Origin: JAGTVG01 sp964389805
GTDB taxonomy: Bacteria; Bacteroidota; Bacteroidia; Cytophagales; Cyclobacteriaceae
Assembly (NCBI GenBank): GCA_964389805.1
Contig: CAYMFU010000181.1
Span: forward strand, 1-54,691
Direction of reading: 5' to 3'
DNA: 54,691 nt
The position numbers and the translations under genes were made by a program. This document shows positions 24,956 through 33,670 of the stretch, piece after piece. Position 1 is the first letter of the stretch; each line of letters opens with the position of its first letter. The notes under the pieces were generated by a model that was not told the DNA's origin, searched no databases, and worked only from the letters and a program-made list of their open reading frames with translations.

Positions 24956-27900
24956 TTGAGGATTGTTCGGTTAACATATATTGTAATTCAGGCCTTTTTG
25001 TTTTTAGGTGCAAGAGCGCTGTATGCTCAATGTCCTGATCCAATCGAAAGTAATAATACAGCAACAACGCAAGATGAAACTTGCCTTGGCTCTGAAGACG
25101 GATCTATATCGATCAATTTTGTTACTGCAGCCGGGATCTACGAACCCATCCTGGGTGATTTGGACCCTACCGGCGGATATAGATATGCTTTATGGGATGC
25201 GAGTATTCCCGGGTATGTTTATGATGATATTGGATTTGCCCCACCAACTTCTCCAATTAATCCAAATATTTATATTGATTTTACTTCACCCAATACTATT
25301 GTATTTAGAAATCTCCCTCCTAACATCGGATTATTTGGTTATTTTATTATTGCGGAACGGCAAGATGGTGATAATTGTTCAAATATATATGTTGGCGATC
25401 CATTGGGAATGCGCATTGGTCCTGGACAACCCTTACCAACCTCAAGTCTTTCCGGAGGAGGTACTGCATGTGCAGGAGATCCATTGCCGGATGTTGTAAT
25501 AAATTTTACGGGTGCAACACCCTACGATTTTACTTATACAGTCTCAGGAACACCCGTTACAGTTACCGGGCATAACTCAGACATTTATACTATTACCGGT
25601 GCAACAGCTGGAGTATATCAAGTTACCGTTTTAAGTGATGGAAATGGATGTATCGGTACTGACCTCGGGACTCCGGTAAGCGTGGTGGTAAATCCATTGC
25701 CAACACCTACCATTAACGGTCCGAACAATGTATGCTTTGGGGATATTGGATTGTATACTACTGAATCAGGCTCGGGTGAGTCTAACTATGTTTGGGAGGT
25801 AATTGGAGGCGTTATAATAGGGGGAGGCACCTCAACGGATCCTTCAGTTCAGGTGCATTGGGATGGGCTGGGGCCCTATAATGTCTCGGTAAATTATAAT
25901 AATTCTTTCGGATGTGATGCAGCCAGCCCAACGAGCTATCCAATAAATGTAAACCCTCTGCCGGTTCCAACAATCACAGGCTCTAATGATGTTTGTATTG
26001 GTTCGACGAACATTTATACCACCGAATCCGGATCCGGTGAAAACAACTACATTTGGAATGTTTCCGGTGGTTCGATAATTAGTGGGGGCGGCGTTGCAGA
26101 TGCCAGTATAGAAATAACATGGGATGGCGTATCTCCGTACCAGGTAAGTGTAAGTTACACCGATGGTAATGGATGTACTGCATCGATACCAACGGTTCTG
26201 CCAATAAATGTCAATCCATTACCTGTGCCGAATTTGTCAGGCCCTGCTAATGTATGTGCCGGTTCTCAGGAAACATATACTACAGATTCTGGAGCCGGGG
26301 AGTCAAATTACGTATGGACAGTTAGTGGAGGATCTATAGTTAGCGGAGGTACTGCCACAGATCCTTCCATTGACATATTATGGGATGGAAGTGCACCTTA
26401 TGAAGTTAGTGTCAATTATACCAATGCAGTTGGATGTACCGCAATCATACCAACCCTGTTGCCCATAACTGTTAATCCCCTTCCGATTCCGACAATTACA
26501 GGATCTTCTTCTGTTTGTTTTGGATCTGCACAAATTTATTCTACCGAATCCGGCTCAGGTGAATCAGCATATACCTGGGTTGTAAATGGAGGGACTGTTG
26601 TGAATGGGGGAACCGCCTCGGATTCAAGTATTGAAATATTATGGGATGGGGCAGCGCCATACAATATAAGTGTTAATTATACAGATATCAATGGCTGTAC
26701 GGCCACATCACCAACTGTACTTCCAATTACTGTGATCCCATTGCCAATTCCTTCTCTTGACGGACCCGGATCGGTTTGTGATCTATCAACTGAAGTATAT
26801 TCTACAGATTCAACTGCAGGCCAATCCAATTTTGTATGGACAGTTAGCGGAGGTACAATTGTAGGTGGAGGAACCACTTCTGATCCATCCGTTCAGATTA
26901 CCTGGGACGGTAGTGCCCCATATCTGGTCAGCGTAAGTTATAACGATGTGAATGGATGCACGGCTTCACCACCGACCGCTTTGCCTGTGACCGTTAATCC
27001 ACTCCCAGTTCCTACAATTACCGGGAATGGTATAGTTTGTTTTGAATCAATTGAAACGTATTCTACTGAATCCGGTCCAGGTATATCAAACTATAATTGG
27101 GTAGTTTCAGGTGGAACAGTTATTAGCGGGGGAACAAACACAGATGCGAATATTGAAATACAGTGGGATGGAACAGGACCATTTGAGGTGAGTGTGAATT
27201 ATTTGGACGTAAATGGATGTTCTGCCTTGAATCCTACTATTTTACCGATAAATGTAAATCCAAGACCAGCGTCAATAGTTTTTACAGGAACTGCTACAAT
27301 ATGTGAAAATGAAAGCACCAGTTTATCCATGGTGGTTACAGGCGGCACGCAGCCATATAGTGTTTATATTTCGACAGATGGTGGAACGACCATAGCCGAT
27401 ACAGTTTTAGTACCGGACTCAAGTCCGTTTGCATACAATACAGGTCCATTGTCAGTATCAACCACATATTCAGTGGTTGGTGTCAGTGATCTGAACGGAT
27501 GTACTCTTGACCCGGCAAATCTACCTGCAGACGTAACTATTACTGTAAATCCCCGTGAAGATGTTGTGTTTTCCATCCCAAATTCCTCTGGAAATTTTGG
27601 AGACCAATTGGTAATACCTGTATCTGTACAGGGATTTAATAATATCATAACCACTAATATGACCATCACATGGGATGAAACTATAATACGTATTATTGGA
27701 GTTGAAAATATAGCTGGAATAAGTGAACTGGATCCTACTGATTTTAATTTAGCCGATTCTTCTACTTTAACATTATTTTGGACAGAATCAAGTTCAAACG
27801 GGCAATCATTAGCAGATGGACAGAGCTTATTCGAGATTCGATATGAATTGATAGGACCGGATTGTTTTGCATCTTCAATCGCATTTGCAAATAACCCGAT

Positions 27901-30694
27901 TAGCATTTCAGTGATTGATGCTAATCTATGTGACGCAGACCTCACACTTAATGATGGATCCATAAATGTAGGCGGATCGGGAATCTCTGCTGCTCCTGTT
28001 ATGGCTTTTTCTGATACTCTTAATTGTCTTAATGATCCTATCCCACAACTTATAGCAGCCGGAGTAAATATACAATGGTATTCCGATCTGGCACTGACGA
28101 ATCTGATTGGAACTGGTAATACATATACCCCTGTATTGGACAATACAAATCCACTTGATACCATTTTTTATGCCACGCAGACCATTGGAACATGCTCTGA
28201 AAGCTTATCCGACTCAAGCGGGATTGAATATATTGACATCCCGTCTAATCCACCAATTCCTGGACAAGTGCGTTATGAAGTATGTGTTAATGATCCAGCT
28301 CCAACACTAGCGGCAATAGGAAACAGCATATTATGGTATGCTGATCCCGGATTAACTATTTTTGTAGGGGCAGGTAATACGTATACGCCGGGACCAGGGG
28401 AGTTGGATACTTCTGTTCCTGATACGACCTATTTCTATATGGTTCAATCCAATTCCTGCGGGAATGGACCTTATGATTCTACCGCTGTTCATGTTAAGAT
28501 CCAGTCTTATCCACCAATTGTAAATTCACTAACGACTGTCTGTGTAGGTGATCCTGCTCCAAATTTAACAGCATTAGGTAGCAATATCAGATGGTATAGC
28601 GATGCAGGCCTTACAACGCTAATAGGTACCGGAAATAGCTTTATTCCTGATTCAACACTTCTTGATATGACTTCATCAGGAACTACTTCCTTTTTTGCTA
28701 CACAGGATGATGGCTGCGGAGAAAGTGTCGGCGCAGAAGTAGTTGTAAATGTAATATGGTGTATTGTTGATTGTAGCGGTATTACGGCAACAGTAACAAC
28801 TGTAGATCCCGGATGTAATGCCAGCGATGGCGAAATTCAGATTGTTGCGTCTGGCGGGACTGGATTCTATACATATCAGTTGATTAATCCGGACAGCATA
28901 CTTCTTTCTAATAATACAGGGTTTTTTGATAATCTGGCAGAGGGAATGTATGTATATGAAATAGTTGATGATACAGCCATGTGTATCACGGAAAGGGATA
29001 CAGTAGTATTAACCGATCCGTCAAATATAACGGCATCAGCTGATACTGCCTCTTTTGTGAATTCTGTATGTTATGATCAACCCTGGGGCAGGGCTATTAT
29101 AAACGTAGCAGGTGGTTCTAATCCATATGAATATTCTCTTAACGGCTTTACATGGAATACATTTGTTTCAGGTCAATATATCGACAGCCTTCCACCTTTG
29201 GGGACCTTCCTCATTCTTGTAAGGGAAAATGCCAGTTCGGTATGTCTTGAACAAGTACCAGTAACTATAAATAATGAATACTCGGAAATAGTATTTACGT
29301 ATTCAACAATTGATGCAACCTGTAGTAATGATGATGGGAGTGTAATAATTGAAACCCTTGCCGGGGGGTTAGAACCCTATGAAATATCCTTTGAGTCTGG
29401 AGCTTTCAACCCAGTTGATTTGAATAATTTACCTGTATACAGCAATCTTTCTGAGGGATTTAAGAATATTAGGGTGATGGATATTAACAATTGTGTGGTG
29501 GTAGATCCTAACGTTTTGGTAGATTTTCCTGGCTATTTACAAACTAATATTCAGACAATACCCCCAACATGTGCCGGAGATGGCAAGGATGGGCAGGTCA
29601 GAATATATGTTGATTCAGCAGCAAATACACACCAGCCACCCTATCTATATGGTTTTGCGGATGATAATACCCCGGAATCCGATGTGAACATGCAACCGCT
29701 TCCTTCGAATACCTGGGTCACTATAGATACTTTAACCAATGGATTTTATTATGTGTTATTGTCCGGTCCTACTGCATGTGAAAGCCGAACAGATGTAGCC
29801 GTTACTGGAGGGCCTACTGCCATTTCCTTTAATATTACAGATGTAAGAGGAGTGCCCTGTAAAGGTGAAAATGGAACAGGATCGGTAACAATTGATAATG
29901 TTATAGGTGATTCGACCCAAATTTATCTTTTAGAATTAATATCATTTCCGTCGATGAATATTGTATACAATGAATCTTTGACGCAAGATGAATTTATTGG
30001 TGGATATACACTAGATGGATCAGTAACTGACCAAATTGTAGAAGGGCAATACCAGATCAGGTTATCTCAGAATCAATCAGGTTGTAATTTATCATCGACA
30101 TCAGAGATGTTTGAGATTTTAGAACCTGAAAATGAACTTGCATTTAATATTACGGGAATCACCGAATCATGGGTGGATGTTGCAAGTGGTACCGTATCGA
30201 TTGAAGTTTCTCCTAGCGGGGGAGATCCCTATGAAACACGGATTGAGACGGTCATGTCACATTTCCCTGGACAGGATATCGATAGAGACTGGGATGAGGT
30301 GCCATGGGATGGAACAAGTTTTACCTATACCCATGAAGAACTCTATAGTGGCGTATACGAGGTCTCAGTACGGGATGCGTATGGATGTGAATTATTTGAG
30401 GAGGTTACCATTGGACATGATACAGCCGTATTTGTGCCCAATGTATTTACACCTAATAATGATTCCCACAACGACTACTTTTTTATTAGGAACCTGCCTA
30501 GTCCGGGTTCTGGAACGGTTTTAATTGTATCAAATCGATGGGGAAAAACTATATATGAGTCAGATGATTATAATTATAATGATCTCTGGGATGGAGGAGA
30601 TAATCCAGATGGAACCTACTATTACAGAATAGATATTCCTGGAAGGGGAGTATATAAAGGATGGGTGGAGATCTGGCGGGGAGAAAGTCGATGA
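24956..30694 (+). CDS. giant T9SS-secreted adhesin-like protein, type B C-terminal domain
   Basis: 1912 aa from a TTG at 24956, chosen because it puts a signal peptide (ending RALYAQ) at the N-terminus and follows the previous stop by 19 bp. Order of domains: an N-terminal domain; six PKD/Ig-like repeats of exactly 87 residues (about 246-767); another Ig-like unit; a cohesin-like domain (about 865-1010, FGDQLVIPVSVQGFNN); several Ig_7-like units with CVGDPAPNLTALGSNIRWYSD wording; SprB-type repeats (GGTGFYTYQL); and a gliding-motility type B CTD starting FVPNVFTPNNDSHNDYF. The CTD targets it to the type IX secretion system. Likely a surface adhesin for gliding or attachment. The T9SS plug gene lies 6 kb away. 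Confidence 0.9.
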   Translation: MRIVRLTYIVIQAFLFLGARALYAQCPDPIESNNTATTQDETCLGSEDGSISINFVTAAGIYEPILGDLDPTGGYRYALWDASIPGYVYDDIGFAPPTSPINPNIYIDFTSPNTIVFRNLPPNIGLFGYFIIAERQDGDNCSNIYVGDPLGMRIGPGQPLPTSSLSGGGTACAGDPLPDVVINFTGATPYDFTYTVSGTPVTVTGHNSDIYTITGATAGVYQVTVLSDGNGCIGTDLGTPVSVVVNPLPTPTINGPNNVCFGDIGLYTTESGSGESNYVWEVIGGVIIGGGTSTDPSVQVHWDGLGPYNVSVNYNNSFGCDAASPTSYPINVNPLPVPTITGSNDVCIGSTNIYTTESGSGENNYIWNVSGGSIISGGGVADASIEITWDGVSPYQVSVSYTDGNGCTASIPTVLPINVNPLPVPNLSGPANVCAGSQETYTTDSGAGESNYVWTVSGGSIVSGGTATDPSIDILWDGSAPYEVSVNYTNAVGCTAIIPTLLPITVNPLPIPTITGSSSVCFGSAQIYSTESGSGESAYTWVVNGGTVVNGGTASDSSIEILWDGAAPYNISVNYTDINGCTATSPTVLPITVIPLPIPSLDGPGSVCDLSTEVYSTDSTAGQSNFVWTVSGGTIVGGGTTSDPSVQITWDGSAPYLVSVSYNDVNGCTASPPTALPVTVNPLPVPTITGNGIVCFESIETYSTESGPGISNYNWVVSGGTVISGGTNTDANIEIQWDGTGPFEVSVNYLDVNGCSALNPTILPINVNPRPASIVFTGTATICENESTSLSMVVTGGTQPYSVYISTDGGTTIADTVLVPDSSPFAYNTGPLSVSTTYSVVGVSDLNGCTLDPANLPADVTITVNPREDVVFSIPNSSGNFGDQLVIPVSVQGFNNIITTNMTITWDETIIRIIGVENIAGISELDPTDFNLADSSTLTLFWTESSSNGQSLADGQSLFEIRYELIGPDCFASSIAFANNPISISVIDANLCDADLTLNDGSINVGGSGISAAPVMAFSDTLNCLNDPIPQLIAAGVNIQWYSDLALTNLIGTGNTYTPVLDNTNPLDTIFYATQTIGTCSESLSDSSGIEYIDIPSNPPIPGQVRYEVCVNDPAPTLAAIGNSILWYADPGLTIFVGAGNTYTPGPGELDTSVPDTTYFYMVQSNSCGNGPYDSTAVHVKIQSYPPIVNSLTTVCVGDPAPNLTALGSNIRWYSDAGLTTLIGTGNSFIPDSTLLDMTSSGTTSFFATQDDGCGESVGAEVVVNVIWCIVDCSGITATVTTVDPGCNASDGEIQIVASGGTGFYTYQLINPDSILLSNNTGFFDNLAEGMYVYEIVDDTAMCITERDTVVLTDPSNITASADTASFVNSVCYDQPWGRAIINVAGGSNPYEYSLNGFTWNTFVSGQYIDSLPPLGTFLILVRENASSVCLEQVPVTINNEYSEIVFTYSTIDATCSNDDGSVIIETLAGGLEPYEISFESGAFNPVDLNNLPVYSNLSEGFKNIRVMDINNCVVVDPNVLVDFPGYLQTNIQTIPPTCAGDGKDGQVRIYVDSAANTHQPPYLYGFADDNTPESDVNMQPLPSNTWVTIDTLTNGFYYVLLSGPTACESRTDVAVTGGPTAISFNITDVRGVPCKGENGTGSVTIDNVIGDSTQIYLLELISFPSMNIVYNESLTQDEFIGGYTLDGSVTDQIVEGQYQIRLSQNQSGCNLSSTSEMFEILEPENELAFNITGITESWVDVASGTVSIEVSPSGGDPYETRIETVMSHFPGQDIDRDWDEVPWDGTSFTYTHEELYSGVYEVSVRDAYGCELFEEVTIGHDTAVFVPNVFTPNNDSHNDYFFIRNLPSPGSGTVLIVSNRWGKTIYESDDYNYNDLWDGGDNPDGTYYYRIDIPGRGVYKGWVEIWRGESR
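25691..27256 (+). repeat. six tandem 261-bp coding repeats
   Basis: In-frame units beginning at 25691, 25952, 26213, 26474, 26735 and 26996, each exactly 261 bp, with the seventh boundary at 27257. Each encodes a PKD/Ig-like domain beginning NPLP (IPLP in unit five), with a conserved TESGSG or TDSxAG turn and a WDG motif. The DNA has diverged well beyond recent duplication while the length has not changed at all. Confidence 0.92.
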
Positions 30695-30698
30695 TTCC

Positions 30699-31706
30699 TT
30701 ATAGTGACCTCAAAAATAACATAGTATCTACACGATCTGCATAATCCCACGGCTCTGGAAGTTGGGCTTTCCCAAAAGAAATACTTCCCGGATACCATGC
30801 ATCCCTGGAAACCAGGCATTGGATTTTAGATATATTTTTGTCAAGCTTCAATGAAAGGTGTTTAATATCGTCATATCTTTCATAATAAACACAAGAAATG
30901 GGAGAAACAAGTTCCTCGTTTTCTAAAAGAGTAAAAAAACCTGCATCAATAAAGGATTTTTTTTCAAGAGGGTATTTTGATTTTAAAAAGCGATAGTTGT
31001 TATAATATTTCACGTGTTTTTTTATCCAATTATATTTCTGCAAATATGGATAGAGACTTTGAACATTATAATTTTCTGGAATATAGATCTTAGAAACATT
31101 CCTACATCCCAATCCAAAAAAGCTGAAAATATCATCGCTTAAATGAATGAAATCCTGGGATTGTTCCTGCCCATCGAGAATACAGCAACTTGTTCGGTTC
31201 TTTCTGATGATATAAGGGATGTTTTTAAATGTGTTTTTAAAATACCTGGCGGTATTATCACTCCCTGTGGCGATCACAGCATGTACTTTATCTATCGAAT
31301 TCCCGAAAAGTACGTAATTGCCAAACTCTGGATCAATAGATTTCAAAATATTAACAATGTATGGGATTAATACATCGTCGTTATGGCTAAGTTTGACTAT
31401 GGCTCGATTGCCACTTAATAATACTGCGATAAGATCATGAAAACCGACAAGCGGAATATTGCCTGCCATAATGATTCCAATGTCTTTTTTAGTATTATAA
31501 TTGAATTGATAATTCGAAATCCATTTTTTCAATTTGTCTTCTTTGAGCAAATATGAAATTCCGCTCAAAGCTTTAAGTATAAAATCCGGGAAAAACCACT
31601 GGTTTTTTTTATAGGCTTGGTTTATAACATCATCTTTATTCTCGACAATATTGAGAATTTCCATTCCTAGAATGGAGAGAGACTTAATTTTTTTCTCAGT
31701 ACTCAT
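30699..31706 (-). CDS. LuxC-like acyl-CoA reductase
   Basis: 335-aa member of the LuxC/acyl-CoA reductase branch of the aldehyde dehydrogenase superfamily, shorter than true LuxC. It would reduce an acyl-CoA to an aldehyde with NADPH. MAGNIPLVGFHDL forms the N-terminal nucleotide region, and Cys201 in FFGLGCRNVSK is the expected acyl-accepting cysteine. Divergent from a dicluster ferredoxin gene with 88 bp between. In Bacteroidota this pair is often seen together near serine-pathway genes (from memory), which suggests shared redox function. Not associated with luciferase genes here. Confidence 0.88.
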   Translation of the reverse strand: MSTEKKIKSLSILGMEILNIVENKDDVINQAYKKNQWFFPDFILKALSGISYLLKEDKLKKWISNYQFNYNTKKDIGIIMAGNIPLVGFHDLIAVLLSGNRAIVKLSHNDDVLIPYIVNILKSIDPEFGNYVLFGNSIDKVHAVIATGSDNTARYFKNTFKNIPYIIRKNRTSCCILDGQEQSQDFIHLSDDIFSFFGLGCRNVSKIYIPENYNVQSLYPYLQKYNWIKKHVKYYNNYRFLKSKYPLEKKSFIDAGFFTLLENEELVSPISCVYYERYDDIKHLSLKLDKNISKIQCLVSRDAWYPGSISFGKAQLPEPWDYADRVDTMLFLRSL

Positions 31707-31749
31707 AAAAATTATTTCTCAGAATATCCTAACATAAACATATTGCGTT

Positions 31750-31757
31750 TAGATTTG
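31750..31757 (+). promoter_or_regulatory. candidate -7 element TAGATTTG for ferredoxin gene
   Basis: Fits TAnnTTTG, 37 bp before the ATG of the ferredoxin gene. No consensus TTTG at the -33 distance. Confidence 0.4.
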
Positions 31758-31794
31758 TTAATTAAAAATAATGAAATTAATATAATTCCTGCGT

Positions 31795-32142
31795 ATGGCG
31801 ATAATTATAACTGATGAATGTATCAATTGTGGAGCCTGTGAACCTGAATGTCCCAATACAGCTATTTATGAAGGTGGTGTTGAATGGACCTGGGGAGGTG
31901 GTACTAAGTTAACTCAGGTAGAATTAGAAGACGGTTCGGTCGTCGATTCCAAAGATAAACAAGAAACCTTTTCTGATGAGTTTTATTACATTGTGTCAAT
32001 GAAATGTACAGAATGTACTGGTTTTCACGAAGAACCCCAATGTGCAGCTGTATGTCCTGTAGATTGTTGCGTGCCTGATCCGGATTACGAAGAAGAGATA
32101 GAGGTTTTACAGGAGAAAAAGGATTGGTTGCATGGAAGCTAA
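31795..32142 (+). CDS. 4Fe-4S dicluster ferredoxin
   Basis: 115-aa ferredoxin. First cluster motif CINCGACEPECP (Cys9, 12, 15, 19); the second set is split, CTECTGFHEEPQCAAVCPVDCC, with the longer loop known from the Azotobacter-type YfhL/dicluster ferredoxins. About 40 residues lie between the two motifs, longer than in simple clostridial ferredoxins. It would carry low-potential electrons, possibly to the divergently encoded acyl-CoA reductase or its partner enzymes; this partner is inference from position. Confidence 0.93.
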   Translation: MAIIITDECINCGACEPECPNTAIYEGGVEWTWGGGTKLTQVELEDGSVVDSKDKQETFSDEFYYIVSMKCTECTGFHEEPQCAAVCPVDCCVPDPDYEEEIEVLQEKKDWLHGS

Positions 32143-32155
32143 AAAATAGGAATAA

Positions 32156-33061
32156 TTAATTCATCCTGGCCCGTTTGATCAAGTAAGAAGAGAGTATTTT
32201 ATCAAAATTTTCATTTACATCGGCTTCTATAAAATCTATTTTGAACTGGCCACACTTTAATTTCAGGTCATAGTAATATTTCTTAATTTCCTTCTTGTAA
32301 AACTCTTTTACTTCCGAAGGTTGCACTTTCACCTTATCCCTGGTCTCAAGATCAATAAACAAATATGGCCTTTCTTCAAAATCAAATTCATATTCAGTCT
32401 TTGGATCGGTTACATGAAAAAGAAGGACCTCATGGTTATTATGTTTTAAGTGGTGTAAAGCATTGATAATGTCTTTAATTTCCTCCTTGTTATCAAACAT
32501 GTCACTGAATATGATTACAAGGGATCGTTTAGGGATTTTATTGGCGATCTGATGGAGAACATCTGCAACAGCTGTTTTTTTTGAGGGCTGACTCTGGTCC
32601 AATAATTTTTGCAGTTCCAGAAATAATTTGTGAAGATGAGTTTTTGTAGATTTAACCTGGCTTTGGTATTCAATTGTGTCAGAAAAAGTGGTAATGCCTA
32701 CTGCGTCTCTCTGCTTATGCAAAAGGTAAGCCAGGGCTGCTGATGCCATAACACTGAATGTTATTTTGGCTTTATTTTTTACAGGATAATACATTGACGA
32801 AGAATTATCGATTACCAATTGGCATCTCAAATTGGTTTCCTCTTCGTATCGTTTAGTGAATAGCTTATCGGTTCTGGCGTATACCTTCCAGTCAATATCC
32901 CGTGTACTTTCTCCGGCATTGTACAGCCTGTGTTCAGCAAACTCAACTGAAAATCCATGATATGGTGATTTATGTAAGCCAGTTATGAATCCTTCCACCA
33001 TTTGTTTCGCCAGAAGGTCAATCGTGCTTATCTCCCGTATTTTCCTTAAGTCAAGCTTCAT
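32156..33061 (-). CDS. DUF58 / VWA-like protein
   Basis: 301-aa DUF58 protein. The family motif is HRLYNAGESTRDIDWKVYART, followed by a von Willebrand A-like fold with a MIDAS-style DNSSSM. DUF58 proteins usually sit with a MoxR AAA+ ATPase and are thought to help assemble or insert metal-dependent or membrane complexes. No moxR gene is near here, so its partner must be elsewhere. Convergent with the ferredoxin gene, 13 bp apart. There is no membrane segment, unlike longer DUF58 members. Confidence 0.9.
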   Translation of the reverse strand: MKLDLRKIREISTIDLLAKQMVEGFITGLHKSPYHGFSVEFAEHRLYNAGESTRDIDWKVYARTDKLFTKRYEEETNLRCQLVIDNSSSMYYPVKNKAKITFSVMASAALAYLLHKQRDAVGITTFSDTIEYQSQVKSTKTHLHKLFLELQKLLDQSQPSKKTAVADVLHQIANKIPKRSLVIIFSDMFDNKEEIKDIINALHHLKHNNHEVLLFHVTDPKTEYEFDFEERPYLFIDLETRDKVKVQPSEVKEFYKKEIKKYYYDLKLKCGQFKIDFIEADVNENFDKILSSYLIKRARMN

Positions 33062-33173
33062 TATATTGTTGAATTTTTAATAAAAAAGCTAAATTTTAAC
33101 AATTTCATAATTTAACTGATTGGGTAAACTGTTGAGTGCTGCAAAATACATGATTCTTAGCATTAATTTACCT

Positions 33174-33181
33174 TAGATTTG
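33174..33181 (+). promoter_or_regulatory. candidate -7 element TAGATTTG for DUF3276 gene
   Basis: Fits TAnnTTTG, 78 bp before the GTG start of the DUF3276 gene. No -33 consensus was seen. Confidence 0.35.
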
Positions 33182-33259
33182 CATCTTACATAAATAATAT
33201 ACTATATTTAATTCGATTTTACGGATTTTGTTTCTTAATCAACCAAAAATAATAGGATT

Positions 33260-33601
33260 GTGGAAGAGAACAAGGAAAATGGAAAAAATGAAATTTACTC
33301 TCAGAGGGTGAGAGCTGGTAAAAGAACGTATTTTTTTGATGTCAAATCAACTAGGTCAAATGACTATTACCTGACGATTACAGAAAGTAAGAGGCGCTAT
33401 AAAGAGGAGGGATATTACTATGAGAAACACAAGATCTTTCTATATAAGGAGGATTTTAACAAGTTTATTGATGCGTTAAAGGGGACAATCGATCATGTGA
33501 AGACAGAATTATTGCCTGAATATGATTTTACTCAAATGGAATCAAGTAACCCCGAAAAAAAAGCGGCAGATTCAGCTGAAAGCGAGTTAAAGTGGGAATA
33601 G
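33260..33601 (+). CDS. PUR-alpha-like nucleic-acid-binding protein (DUF3276)
   Basis: 113-aa protein of the bacterial PUR family found in Bacteroidota and spirochaetes. The single PUR repeat is visible as YSQRVRAGKRTYFFDVKSTRSNDYYLTITESKRR followed by KHKIFLYKEDFNKFIDAL. It is thought to bind single-stranded DNA or RNA. The start codon is GTG at 33260. The acidic C-terminal tail after about residue 90 is probably disordered. It ends at a strong intrinsic terminator, so it is monocistronic. Confidence 0.9.
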   Translation: MEENKENGKNEIYSQRVRAGKRTYFFDVKSTRSNDYYLTITESKRRYKEEGYYYEKHKIFLYKEDFNKFIDALKGTIDHVKTELLPEYDFTQMESSNPEKKAADSAESELKWE

Positions 33602-33622
33602 AAAAATTGAAAGAAATTGGTG

Positions 33623-33649
33623 GCCCTTGATTTTGTCAAGGGCTTTTTT
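33623..33649 (+). terminator. intrinsic terminator after DUF3276 gene
   Basis: GCCCTTGA (33623-33630), loop TTTTG, TCAAGGGC (33636-33643), then a run of six T. A perfect 8-bp stem with a T-tail, 21 bp after the stop codon. The clearest terminator in the window. Confidence 0.92.
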
Positions 33650-33670
33650 ATTTAGCTCTACAATTTAAAT

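Noticed and set aside
24890..24956. Upstream TTG start at 24890 for the adhesin, or a frameshift joining it to the small gene
   Set aside because: Both proteins have their own signal peptide, and the stretch from 24890 gives a basic, non-signal lead; TTG at 24956 fits a signal peptide better.
27364..28164. 266-codon open frame on the minus strand inside the adhesin gene
   Set aside because: It lies wholly antisense to a clear repeat-bearing secreted protein, has no recognisable domain or signal, and is explained by the codon use of the sense strand.
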